64,000 bases of DNA from Evansella tamaricis. Its GTDB lineage: Bacteria > Bacillota > Bacilli > Bacillales > Salisediminibacteriaceae. The translations under genes and the position numbers were made by a program. The notes beneath the pieces are model-generated. The model searched no databases, was not told the origin of the DNA, and was given only the letters and a program-made list of their open reading frames with translations. Positions within the stretch are counted from its first letter, which is position 1. Each line of letters opens with the position of its first letter. The stretch covers positions 1-64,000 of the forward strand of contig NZ_JAHQCS010000178.1 of NCBI RefSeq assembly GCF_019042215.1, read 5' to 3'. Positions 10,492-17,656 of the stretch are shown here, in pieces.

Positions 10492-10556
10492 CATACTATT
10501 CTCATCTATCCTATTACCTATTCCGTAGTTTAAGAACAGTAGCTTTGTTTTCGAAA

Positions 10557-10592
10557 TAAAAAAACGCCAGAAGCCTTAGGCCTCTAGCGTTC
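10557..10592 (-). terminator. Displaced terminator of glnA (host side of attL)
   Basis: AACGC-AGA-GCC/GGC-TCT-GCGTT stem followed on the minus strand by TTTTTT. It lies beyond the displaced glnA 3' end in attL, so before integration it probably ended the glnA transcript convergently with lexA. Confidence 0.7.
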
Positions 10593-10657
10593 TTTCTTAT
10601 TAATAAACCGTCATGTACTGTTCTCTCTCCCAAGGGTGTACTTGCGTACGGAACATA
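10593..10657. other. attL: duplicated 3' end of glnA
   Basis: Read on the minus strand it encodes [18 protein letters not shown] and a stop, the exact C-terminus of GlnA, although no glnA body is attached. It matches attR (47281-47345) as 28 identical bp, 16 bp with 6 mismatches, and 21 identical bp. All differences are synonymous. Strand exchange must have taken place in one of the identical blocks. Confidence 0.9.
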
Positions 10658-10755
10658 ATTCATAGGTAAAATATATATAATAAGAGTATAAAAACCCCAT
10701 TATATCAGCATATTCATAAAATTGTTTTTCATTCCATTTAATAATTTTTCATGAC

Positions 10756-10793
10756 TTTGTGGGCAAATTGTGGGTGTTTTTGTGGGCAAATTG
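10756..10793. promoter_or_regulatory. Candidate integrase arm sites near attL
   Basis: Three direct copies of a TTTGTGGGC/T-like motif (TTTGTGGGCAAATTG, TTGTGGGTG, TTTGTGGGCAAATTG) lie about 100 bp inside attL. The same motif occurs inside attR next to the integrase. The role as arm-type binding sites is inferred from position and repetition. Confidence 0.55.
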
Positions 10794-10871
10794 AATAGCT
10801 ATAAACCGTTGATATCACTAACTTTGTTGTGGTTATTAATACTGTAAACCATTACTATAAATTTGTCAAAA

Positions 10872-10904
10872 TAAAAATAAAAACGAGGGAAAATATCCCC
10901 CGTT
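10872..10904 (-). terminator. Terminator at the left end of the plasmid-like module
   Basis: AACG-GGGA/TCCC-CGTT stem with a T-rich tail (TTTTTATTTTTATTT) on the minus strand, overlapping the last stop codon of the operon. Confidence 0.8.
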
Positions 10905-11271
10905 AATCCTTCCACACGCTTTTTGTATGTTCAAACTGCTCTCGCATATCGCCAGTATCAATATCCGTATTTGCTTCAATCCACTGGATACCTTGTTCCA
11001 ATTGATCATAGTTATCTGTACTATTAATTATCTCTTCAATATAAGATTGTTCAATTACCCTTTTTAAAATTGTAGGAACAGACTTTTTATCATTGTAGTT
11101 CAAATATGATTTAACCTTATCCAAAGCCTTCTCAATCTCCGGCACTACCTTTCTAACACCATTTACATACTCATCTGTATCTGCATGGATTTTATTCCGA
11201 CCTTCACGGTCACTCAATGCGTTACTAAGATTTTGCAACAAATCAGTCAACTGGAGGTTTTCTTTTCTCAC
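10903..11271 (-). CDS. Hypothetical protein, last gene of the plasmid-like operon
   Basis: 122 aa, acidic and probably all-helical (MRKENLQLTDLLQNLSNALSDREG...). I recognise no family. It begins with GTG inside the stop region of the preceding gene (CTGTGA overlap), so it is translationally coupled, and a terminator follows. Its position at the end of the FtsK/replication-relaxation transcript suggests a function with those genes, but nothing more can be said. Confidence 0.75.
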   Translation of the reverse strand: MRKENLQLTDLLQNLSNALSDREGRNKIHADTDEYVNGVRKVVPEIEKALDKVKSYLNYNDKKSVPTILKRVIEQSYIEEIINSTDNYDQLEQGIQWIEANTDIDTGDMREQFEHTKSVWKD

Positions 11272-11531
11272 AGTGTATCCCCTTCCTCGTAAACATCATC
11301 TGAACTTATATACTCTACCCTGCTTTTATAATCCAAAAGAAAATCATTAGATAATGTAATTGTATTTCTTAAGCGCTCAATGGTATCTTTAACACGTTTA
11401 TTATCTTTTTCATTATCATCAAGATTCAGAAAACTTTCTAGTCGATTGGAAAGTTGATCAACTCTGCTATCTATAGCGTGTATTATTTCTCTCAACTCAT
11501 CATGTGACAATTTGAGTTTAATATCAGCCAT
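11268..11531 (-). CDS. Hypothetical coiled-coil protein
   Basis: 87 aa starting MADIKLKLSHDELREIIHAI, with heptad-like charged repeats suggesting a coiled coil. The start at 11531 overlaps the stop of the preceding gene (ATGGCTGA), the usual sign of coupling; a longer start would add an odd Met-rich leader. No family recognised. Confidence 0.75.
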   Translation of the reverse strand: MADIKLKLSHDELREIIHAIDSRVDQLSNRLESFLNLDDNEKDNKRVKDTIERLRNTITLSNDFLLDYKSRVEYISSDDVYEEGDTL

Positions 11532-11790
11532 TGTATATACACTCATCAGAATCATTGTCATAAACACGCTCCACATTAGCAGTAACATCATGGATATATA
11601 GTGGCTTAACTTTACCGTTACGTTTAACTAAGACTTGAATTTCATCATTAGGCAGTGCATTGTGAACGCTATCTGCTTGCAAAAAAATGTCTAATAGTGA
11701 TTTAGATTCAAGTGATACAGTTAATTCTAACTTTACATGACCTTCTAATTTGCCAGTTTCAACAGCAGTAACCTTTTCAACTTTATTCAT
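11524..11790 (-). CDS. Hypothetical small beta-rich protein
   Basis: 88 aa, MNKVEKVTAVETGKLEGHVK, with alternating beta-like stretches. AGGAGG lies upstream of the ATG. It is the first gene after the hairpin region 11817-11931, and the two following genes overlap each other. No family recognised. Confidence 0.75.
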   Translation of the reverse strand: MNKVEKVTAVETGKLEGHVKLELTVSLESKSLLDIFLQADSVHNALPNDEIQVLVKRNGKVKPLYIHDVTANVERVYDNDSDECIYNG

Positions 11791-11816
11791 TTTAAATTCC
11801 TCCTAGTTTTTGTTTA

Positions 11817-11876
11817 CCTTTTATGGAGGAATTGAGGCTAGTCTGTTATTATGTAACTACAGACCTCCATAAAAGG
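11817..11876 (-). promoter_or_regulatory. 13-bp perfect inverted repeat in the 5' leader of the 88-aa gene
   Basis: CCTTTTATGGAGG (11817-11829) and CCTCCATAAAAGG (11864-11876) are perfect complements, with an inner GTCTG/CAGAC pair extending the stem. On the minus strand the hairpin would lie just before the ribosome-binding site of the 88-aa gene. It could act in RNA (leader control) or as a protein-binding palindrome. Confidence 0.7.
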
Positions 11877-11887
11877 GTTTGTGTTCA

Positions 11888-11931
11888 GGAATCAGTGTCT
11901 CTTGGCGGGATGGCTGATTCCTTTTATTTTT
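11888..11931 (+). ncRNA. Candidate regulatory RNA hairpin with UUGGCG loop
   Basis: GGAATCAG (11888-11895) pairs with CTGATTCC (11914-11921), and T-rich sequence follows, which is terminator-like on the + strand. The loop contains TTGGCG, a loop motif known from antisense-controlled plasmid RNAs such as R1 CopT. The hairpin lies antisense between the CopG-like gene and the rest of the module. A + strand promoter was not clearly found, so the RNA is inferred. Confidence 0.45.
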
Positions 11932-12073
11932 GTTCCTCATTGATACCTAAGTCATTTTGAATCAAATTAATTAAATAATCTTGAATTGTCGTGTCTTCTG
12001 TGACAGTTTTAATTTTGATTTGTCTATGAAGTTCTTCAGACAATCTAATGGTGATTGATTTTATTGTCTCCAC
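11924..12073 (-). CDS. Small ribbon-helix-helix protein (CopG/Arc-like)
   Basis: 49 aa: METIKSITIRLSEELHRQIK, then a second helix TIQDYLINLI, the classic ribbon-helix-helix layout (one DNA-contacting strand, two helices). It starts with GTG after AGAGGAGGT. CopG-type repressors of similar size control plasmid replication or toxin-antitoxin operons. It lies between the replication-relaxation gene and the UUGGCG hairpin. Its target is unknown. Confidence 0.8.
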   Translation of the reverse strand: METIKSITIRLSEELHRQIKIKTVTEDTTIQDYLINLIQNDLGINEEQK

Positions 12074-12225
12074 CTCCTCTTAATTGCTTAATTACATGTT
12101 AACATGCAAACTTGTAACATGTCAAACATTATTTTGTATTATTTTTACTGTTTTATTCATTCTAAATATTTTCAAGTATCCATTGTGAAGCTGTTTGAAA
12201 TTTTCAATTGTCACCAAACTGACGA

Positions 12226-12256
12226 CAAAAGAAAAAGACCGCCTATTTAGCAGTCT
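12226..12256 (-). terminator. Terminator after the replication-relaxation gene
   Basis: AGACTGC/GCGGTCT stem on the minus strand followed by TTTTCTTTTG. It overlaps the stop codon of the gene ending at 12243. Confidence 0.85.
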
Positions 12257-12842
12257 GTAAAGTAATTAAAATGTCATGTACACTTTTAAACTGAAACACC
12301 TTAACATTTTTTGTTTTTAAGTCGTACTTACAGTCACTAAGCAGTATCACATAAGGAAATACTTTTTTATTTTTCGGCTGCCATTTAAAAGACTGCCATT
12401 CACCACTTTTATAAAACTCCTCATATAGATCAATTTTCTTTTGCATTACTTTTTGACTGTATACTGTTCTTTGTACTTCAAAGTAGAAAGGTGAATTACG
12501 AAATACAACCCAAATATCAGGCCTTACGTCTGCATTGAAACGTGGTTCTATATCAAAAGTTTTAGGTTGTGCTAGGTCGATGAAGGTATCTGCTATGGCT
12601 AAAAAGTGGTCGATTTTATTGCTATTACGTTTAATAGAAGTATTTGATTTTGGTATATAGACATAAGGCATTCTACTTGGAGCTTTGACTAAATATCCTC
12701 TGTCTCTAAGTCGCTTTAAACTGATATTTGCGTTGTTCTGTGGACGTTGACAATGATTAAAGAACATTCTCTCAATGTGATAACGCTCCAGACAACGAAA
12801 CTTTTCAACAGCTTTAATAATCTGTTTATCTCGGTGAATCAT
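12243..12842 (-). CDS. Replication-relaxation family protein
   Basis: 199 aa. The N-terminal winged helix (IHRDKQIIKAVEKFRCLERYHIERMFF ... SLKRLRDRGYL) and the later VRPDIWVVFRNSPFYFEVQ resemble the replication-relaxation family of Gram-positive plasmids and phages, whose second half looks nuclease-like (D...E-x-Q). It overlaps the FtsK-like gene by 4 nt, the same pairing seen in many Bacillus plasmids and siphophages. It probably acts on the element's DNA, but no relaxase tyrosine or HUH motif is visible. Confidence 0.75.
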   Translation of the reverse strand: MIHRDKQIIKAVEKFRCLERYHIERMFFNHCQRPQNNANISLKRLRDRGYLVKAPSRMPYVYIPKSNTSIKRNSNKIDHFLAIADTFIDLAQPKTFDIEPRFNADVRPDIWVVFRNSPFYFEVQRTVYSQKVMQKKIDLYEEFYKSGEWQSFKWQPKNKKVFPYVILLSDCKYDLKTKNVKVFQFKSVHDILITLQTAK

Positions 12843-14011
12843 TCGTCATCATCCTCTAATAGTCCACCTTGAAGGCCGTCTAGTTCATCGTCTTCATTAT
12901 CCTCATTCACTTCAATATTCCATTCTTCTGGTTTCACTTTGTAATGCTTTAATAACTTTTGCAACTTCTTTTCATCTAAAAACAGTGCTTGTAATTCTGG
13001 TATTCCTTCAACAGTGATTGAATCAAGTAAGAAATGTCCGTTTCCTTTTAAATCCTCTGCTCCTGGTGTGCCTATGACATTTGCATTAGTCCTGTTTCGA
13101 GTTTTAAATCCCATCGTTGCATTGAGATTGTTTTTTAATCGGCTATCTAACGTTTTAGAATCTGGTCTAAGAATCGAAAGTATCAAAATTACCCCCAATG
13201 CTCTCCCTCTATTACTTATTTCCAATAAACATTCCATAGCATCTTTATCATGTAGTGAAGCAAATTCATCAATGGCAATAACGATATAAGGCACCGGATT
13301 TTCTTTTAAATCCTTAACATGAGTAACTTCCTCTTTTACAATTAATTCTTGTCGTCTATCTAATTCATCCATCACACCAAATAGCATTTCTTTTGCTTCT
13401 TTTGCATTCATGCATAATTGTTTAACGTGCTTAACATATCTAAAAAAAGCAAACTCAGCCATTTTCATATCAGCTAAATAAAGCTCTAAATTATTTGGAG
13501 GCATTGCTGCAATTAAAGTCATTAAGATACTTCTTAATTGCGTACTTTTTCCACTACCGGTAGTTCCACTAATTAGAAGATGTGGATTTTCGATTAAATC
13601 AAATGTTACCAATTCATTATTTTTATTAAACCCTGCTACAATTGGAATTTCATGATCTGTAATATCATCTTTAAACTTATCGAAATTCCAATTAATTTTA
13701 TCTTTTAAGTCATTGGAGTAAACAGTGAGCGTATATTTTTTAATACCATCGGTTTTTATTTCTAGGGTGCGCCCAAACACTTGATAAAAGGCGTACTCCT
13801 TTTTTTTGACTTCTTTTGGATCTTGCCCATTCAATAACGTAAATACATATTCAACCTTTTTTCCCTCATTTAATACTCTAGCTGAGTGTATCTTAGGATA
13901 TACTTTCTTCTTATCTTTATAACTTTGATACTCTCGATAAACCCCACCTGCTTTAAACGCTCTGATTAATTGCCTTTTTAACTTCCTCTCTAATAACTTT
14001 TGTTTAAACAT
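12839..14011 (-). CDS. FtsK/SpoIIIE-type DNA translocase-like ATPase
   Basis: 390 aa. Walker A is GTTGSGKST (residues 149-157) and Walker B is in YIVIAIDEFASL. SNRGRALGVILILSILRPD and RTNANVIG are typical of FtsK-like motors. It lacks the long N-terminal membrane domain of FtsK, but the two genes just upstream encode small membrane proteins that could anchor it. The start at 14011 follows AGGAGGGG. It is paired with the replication-relaxation gene (4-nt overlap), and a role in moving or partitioning element DNA is inferred. Confidence 0.88.
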   Translation of the reverse strand: MFKQKLLERKLKRQLIRAFKAGGVYREYQSYKDKKKVYPKIHSARVLNEGKKVEYVFTLLNGQDPKEVKKKEYAFYQVFGRTLEIKTDGIKKYTLTVYSNDLKDKINWNFDKFKDDITDHEIPIVAGFNKNNELVTFDLIENPHLLISGTTGSGKSTQLRSILMTLIAAMPPNNLELYLADMKMAEFAFFRYVKHVKQLCMNAKEAKEMLFGVMDELDRRQELIVKEEVTHVKDLKENPVPYIVIAIDEFASLHDKDAMECLLEISNRGRALGVILILSILRPDSKTLDSRLKNNLNATMGFKTRNRTNANVIGTPGAEDLKGNGHFLLDSITVEGIPELQALFLDEKKLQKLLKHYKVKPEEWNIEVNEDNEDDELDGLQGGLLEDDDE

Positions 14012-14021
14012 TGCTCCCCTC

Positions 14022-14309
14022 CTATAGCAAAGGATTAAAAAAGGAAAGAACAATCAGAGCTGCAATTATAGTTAATGGCATGAACAATTTCATAAAATTA
14101 ACTATTCCCTCTGCAATGTCTTCATTTCCTTTTCGTACTGCAATATTTTCTGAGATAGCAATTGCTAAAGCAAATACACAAGTGATACCGATAACAACAT
14201 ATCCAGTAGTAAAGACAGGTAAGGATAGTGTTTTTAATTCGTTTAGCTCAATGTCTATCCTTTCATTCCTTATAAACTCTCTAAAATCAATTGTTTTAGT
14301 TTTCACCAC
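14022..14309 (-). CDS. Small two-helix membrane protein
   Basis: About 95 aa. A charged N-terminus (KTKTIDFREFIRNERIDIE) precedes two transmembrane segments (PVFTTGYVVIGITCVFALAIA and FMPLTIIAALIVLSFF). The start is taken as GTG at 14309, 6 nt after GAGG; 14306 is also possible. It overlaps the preceding gene and sits directly before the FtsK-like ATPase, so it may serve as its membrane anchor (inference). Confidence 0.7.
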   Translation of the reverse strand: MVKTKTIDFREFIRNERIDIELNELKTLSLPVFTTGYVVIGITCVFALAIAISENIAVRKGNEDIAEGIVNFMKLFMPLTIIAALIVLSFFNPLL

Positions 14310-14487
14310 TATAATCCTCTGAAAAATCATTTTCCAAGGTTTTCATAGCCTCATCAATTGTGACTGGAATAATTTCGCATTCATGACCTTTTTCTTTTAC
14401 CTCACTCTTATTACCATGTTCCAAGCCAGTATTATAAGCTAACAATGCAGTTGCAATTCCAATGAAGACTGTCCCCAAAGTTATCAA
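14296..14487 (-). CDS. Small single-pass membrane protein
   Basis: 63 aa: an N-terminal hydrophobic segment (MITLGTVFIGIATALLAYNT), then an acidic soluble tail. AGGAGG precedes the ATG. It is the first gene of the cluster that leads into the FtsK-like ATPase, downstream of the polypyrimidine mirror repeat. No family recognised. Confidence 0.7.
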   Translation of the reverse strand: MITLGTVFIGIATALLAYNTGLEHGNKSEVKEKGHECEIIPVTIDEAMKTLENDFSEDYSGEN

Positions 14488-14556
14488 CTCTATTCCTCCT
14501 TTTGAATTTTCAGAATATTATTCATCTGCCCCATTATTCTGACAACTTACTATTTT

Positions 14557-14619
14557 CCCCTTCCTCCCCTCTCTTTCCTTGCCCCCGCACCCCCATTCCT
14601 TTCTCACCCCACCTACCCC
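14557..14619. repeat. Polypyrimidine mirror repeat with six C-runs
   Basis: The + strand is almost pure pyrimidine with C-runs of 4, 4, 5, 5, 4, 4 separated by 5, 12, 3, 12 and 5 nt. Reading outward from 14588, 26 of 31 positions mirror each other. The minus strand is correspondingly G-rich. Such tracts can form triplex (H-DNA), G-quadruplex or i-motif structures. It lies in the 240-bp gap between the parM/RHH pair and the FtsK cluster; no gene occupies this gap. Confidence 0.85.
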
Positions 14620-14729
14620 TTTTAACAGATTTAAAAATTCAACCTTATCAAACCATGGACAAACTAAAACTAAGTTAACCATACAAAACAAAAACACTGT
14701 ACATTACCTTGGTTTTAGACAAGTGTGAA

Positions 14730-14984
14730 TTAAAAGGAATTGATTAAATTATCAAGATCAGTAACTAACTCATCTGCATTTTTATCTTTCTTAATAAGTT
14801 CAATATTTCCCTGTTCCTCATCTTTAATTTGGAGTGGTTTGTTTCCTTTTCGAGCAATAATACCGAGCCTTACGAGGCTTCTCACAGCATCACTTTTATC
14901 CAACCCATGACTTAACATTTCCTGTTTAATACCTTGCTCTATGTCACTGTCAATTGCTCTCAGACGGAAGTTTACTCTCCCCAT
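14730..14984 (-). CDS. ParR-like ribbon-helix-helix adaptor
   Basis: 84 aa: MGRVNFRLRAIDSDIEQGIK and LDKSDAVRSLVRLGIIARKG give a ribbon-helix-helix DNA-binding half; the acidic C-terminal tail (ELVTDLDNLINSF) could contact the actin-like filament. It overlaps the parM-like gene by 13 nt. Gene order parM then a small DNA-binding protein is the ParMR arrangement. The family is inferred from fold and position. Confidence 0.75.
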   Translation of the reverse strand: MGRVNFRLRAIDSDIEQGIKQEMLSHGLDKSDAVRSLVRLGIIARKGNKPLQIKDEEQGNIELIKKDKNADELVTDLDNLINSF

Positions 14985-15922
14985 GATCTAATACCTAACT
15001 TTCTATATCCTCTTACAATAGCCATTTGAGGATCATCTAAAATTACTTTGTTGTGTACTTCTATCAAGTCGGAAATTAAGTGTGCTGCTCCACCAGTTAT
15101 AAGTGATAAATGAAAATTCATATTAAAACTTTCAATCTCATTCTGTATCTGAGTTGCTAATGATCTAAAAGCCTTTAATATCAATGGCTTAACGTCATAA
15201 TCTTGAAACTCACCACTTAATACAACTCTGTCTAATTCATGCCTTGCTGGTGCTGTGTTTAAGTTCTCTTTGAGGTATTGTTGAAGTAGTCTGTATGCTG
15301 TATCTACACCAAGGTTAGGAGGACTGCAACTAAATTTGTGTATTTCCATGCCATCAAGGATTAATAAATCAAGTGTGTAATATCCAATATCAATTACTAA
15401 AATAGTTTTCTTTGCTTCTTCTGTTTTCACTAATTCTCCATGAACATCTAATAGGAAATCCATTGCTGCTCCTAATGGTTGAGGTATAATTTTGTATTTA
15501 TTTATCTTAGGAAACGCCATAAAATCAGATTGTTTCAGAACATCTAAATGAAATGGTTTATGATCATTAAAACTTTCCAACATGTTTGTAAAACTCTCTT
15601 TTTGCGAAAAATAATAATCAATTGGTAAACCAGTAACTACGTTGACTGTTTCCATTGGCGCTAAATAACCTAGTGCAGTTTTTAGTAAAATTTCAGTAAT
15701 CCATGAATCAGCCTTATTCTCTTTGATTGATGTAAATTTAACATCACTATGTCTGAGTGCTAAATCACCAACAAAGTATTTATTTTCGTATATTAGATCA
15801 CCCTTTCTTTTGTTTTCTGGAAATAAAGGTTTTGTCTCTCCTACAATAGAAGGCTGACGAAAAACCTTTGATCCATACATTGCTTTAGTCCATCCGAAAC
15901 CTAAATCAACTGGAATGTTCAT
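14972..15922 (-). CDS. ParM-like actin-family plasmid segregation ATPase
   Basis: 316 aa. The actin-fold phosphate loops are visible: VDLGFGWTK at the N-terminus, VIDIGYYTLDLLILDG mid-protein, and the adenosine motif ITGGAAHLI near the C-terminus. Such proteins polymerise to push plasmid copies apart. The start at 15922 follows GAGGAGG by 7 nt; the in-frame extension is rejected. It forms a pair with the overlapping RHH gene. Its presence implies the element exists as a low-copy episome at some stage. Confidence 0.85.
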   Translation of the reverse strand: MNIPVDLGFGWTKAMYGSKVFRQPSIVGETKPLFPENKRKGDLIYENKYFVGDLALRHSDVKFTSIKENKADSWITEILLKTALGYLAPMETVNVVTGLPIDYYFSQKESFTNMLESFNDHKPFHLDVLKQSDFMAFPKINKYKIIPQPLGAAMDFLLDVHGELVKTEEAKKTILVIDIGYYTLDLLILDGMEIHKFSCSPPNLGVDTAYRLLQQYLKENLNTAPARHELDRVVLSGEFQDYDVKPLILKAFRSLATQIQNEIESFNMNFHLSLITGGAAHLISDLIEVHNKVILDDPQMAIVRGYRKLGIRSWGE

Positions 15923-16087
15923 GTTATTCCTCCTCTCTTTACTATCTGTCATCCATTGTATGACATTCCTTAAACCGAGTAAAGGTTTTTCTTAAATAAA
16001 TTTAAGTTTTATCTAAAATAACTTTTTGTAGGGATTGGAGTTATCTTTGTGGAATATGTATTTATAGCAATTTTTGGGGGAAGTAAG

Positions 16088-16288
16088 ATGTTTAAAAATA
16101 AAATTGAATTTTGGATGAAAGAACGAGGTTTAATTGGAAAGTTTGTTTATACAAAAGTGGGAGTATCTGAACCGACCTTCATCTCATGGAAAAAGAATAA
16201 AAAGCAACCGGATTTAGAACAGTCATATCAGTTAGCAAAAGTATTTAACATTAGCATTGATGATCTTTGTGAAGAAATTGATGAATAG
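16088..16288 (+). CDS. Small XRE-family helix-turn-helix regulator
   Basis: 66 aa, MFKNKIEFWMKERGL ... VGVSEPTFISWKKNKKQPDLEQSYQLAKVFNISIDDL, a Cro/C1-type helix-turn-helix. The start at 16088 is preceded by GGGGGAAG; an upstream in-frame GTG has no such site. It is divergent from parM across a short gap and opens the + strand cargo block, so it may control parM or itself. Confidence 0.8.
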   Translation: MFKNKIEFWMKERGLIGKFVYTKVGVSEPTFISWKKNKKQPDLEQSYQLAKVFNISIDDLCEEIDE

Positions 16289-16310
16289 TGTGAATTTTTG
16301 TGGTATAATT

Positions 16311-16395
16311 AATTTGCTGTAGGGCAGACAGCTTGTAACAATCGGATGTGAATAAGTTTCAAAAGAGACATTGGATAACCTCCGATGTCTCTTTA
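16311..16395 (+). ncRNA. Candidate small RNA or attenuator before the DUF559 gene
   Basis: TATAAT at 16304-16309 is followed by a GCTGT/ACAGC hairpin and by AGAGACAT/ATGTCTCT ending in TTTAT. ATCGGA upstream could instead pair with TCCGAT inside the second hairpin, giving two exclusive folds. The loop carries ACCTCC, which could pair with Shine-Dalgarno sequences. The -35 match is weak, so the RNA is tentative. Confidence 0.4.
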
Positions 16396-16882
16396 TGTAT
16401 TGATCACTCTCAGTATTGGTAAGAATGAAAATGAGGTGATTAATATAGGGATCTCCATTTTAGTTTTATTCATAGCTGTACCAATCGCTATCTATTCAAG
16501 TTACAGACAACTTAAAACCTGGGATGATAGGTATGAACCAGTAGAATCAATTGATTTAGAATTTCAGAAAACGGAAAGCCCAATTGAAATAAGGCTACTA
16601 AAAGCATTGAGGATTAATGGATACTATCCACGCACTCAGGTTCCGTGTGGGAAGTTTAGAATAGATATTGCATTTCCAGTTCAAAAATTAGCAATTGAAT
16701 GTGATGGTGCTGCATTTCATTCTACCCCTAAACAAAAAGCGCATGACCGTAAAAAGGATACATTTCTAAGGAAACATGGGTGGAAAGTATTAAGGTTTAC
16801 TGGAAGTCAGATTAATGGAAGAATGGGGTATTGCTTAAAGAGGATTGAAGGAGAATTAAGGAAAAGACAAGTACTATTTTAA
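16385..16882 (+). CDS. Membrane-anchored DUF559/Vsr-like nuclease
   Basis: 165 aa. An N-terminal transmembrane helix (INIGISILVLFIAVPIAIYSSY) is followed by a DUF559 domain of the PD-(D/E)XK superfamily: SPIEIRLLKAL, FRIDIAFPVQKLAIECDG (catalytic D...E-x-D type), HDRKKDTFLRKHGWKVLRF. The domain is related to Vsr mismatch endonuclease. The start is uncertain because the first ATG lies inside a hairpin and lacks a good ribosome-binding site. It is a likely cargo gene; its target is unknown. Confidence 0.78.
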   Translation: MSLYVLITLSIGKNENEVINIGISILVLFIAVPIAIYSSYRQLKTWDDRYEPVESIDLEFQKTESPIEIRLLKALRINGYYPRTQVPCGKFRIDIAFPVQKLAIECDGAAFHSTPKQKAHDRKKDTFLRKHGWKVLRFTGSQINGRMGYCLKRIEGELRKRQVLF

Positions 16883-16883
16883 G

Positions 16884-16910
16884 AAGCTACCTAAGTAGTA
16901 GCTTTTTTAT
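16884..16910 (+). terminator. Terminator after the DUF559 gene
   Basis: AAGCTAC/GTAGCTT stem followed by TTTTTATT, directly after the stop codon. Confidence 0.85.
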
Positions 16911-17000
16911 TATAAAAAATTCAGTCCGATCAACCAAAGTTCTGATTTTAATGGTAAAATTTACTTATAATACAGGACTTTTGTTTAGAGGAGGGGTTTT

Positions 17001-17591
17001 ATGATAATAAAAGTGTTATTTGGTGTTTTTCTCTTTATTCTAATGGGTTGTTCAGAATCACCAACTAACCTTGAAAATGATACAAATACTGATGACTATG
17101 AGCAAATTAAAGAAGTTGATGAGGATCATTTTACTAGCTTTATTACAGATGATATGTTTGATGAATGGCATAAGGATGCAATTCATCAAATTAGAAGTAG
17201 AGACTATACAGGAGCACTTGTAACATTAACAAGTCATGATGATGAGATTTCTGCCGACATTGAACTTATTGCAGTAGCTTTAACACTTTCCGAGGTGGAA
17301 GGTAATATTGACGTAACTCGTATTAGAGAAAATCTGCGAGATGTTAAATATACATATGACAATGAAACTATAAGTTTGCAGATTCAAAAGTTAAACAACT
17401 TAGTATCAGGTGAAACAGGAGTTAGAATAGGCATGACACAGGAGCAAGTTCTAAATTCTAATTGGGGAGAACCTCAAAGTATAAATAAACGCAGTTACGA
17501 CTTTGGAACACGTGAACAATGGGTATATGGGAGTGGTTATTATTTATACTTTTCAGATGGAATACTTACTTCAATAAGTACAAGTGAGTAA
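17001..17591 (+). CDS. Putative cargo lipoprotein
   Basis: 196 aa. A type II signal peptide ends in the lipobox LMGC (Cys about residue 17), so the mature protein should be lipid-anchored outside the membrane. An acidic linker and a helical region follow. The C-terminal part (VRIGMTQEQVLNSNWGEP ... QWVYGSGYYLYFSDGILTSI) resembles the SmpA/BamE-like 'G-M-T-xx-V' outer fold. Its own strong ribosome-binding site and isolated position suggest a moron expressed from the lysogen. Confidence 0.75.
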   Translation: MIIKVLFGVFLFILMGCSESPTNLENDTNTDDYEQIKEVDEDHFTSFITDDMFDEWHKDAIHQIRSRDYTGALVTLTSHDDEISADIELIAVALTLSEVEGNIDVTRIRENLRDVKYTYDNETISLQIQKLNNLVSGETGVRIGMTQEQVLNSNWGEPQSINKRSYDFGTREQWVYGSGYYLYFSDGILTSISTSE

Positions 17592-17656
17592 AAACAGAAC
17601 AAACGTTCTTGTGTTTCTCTTCTTATTTGCGTAATCTATATTTAGGAGGGATATAC

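Noticed and set aside
12243-14011. Integrative conjugative element transfer module
   Set aside because: An FtsK-like ATPase is present, but there is no relaxase with HUH or catalytic Tyr, no VirB4/VirB6-like genes and no oriT; the pair also occurs in phages.
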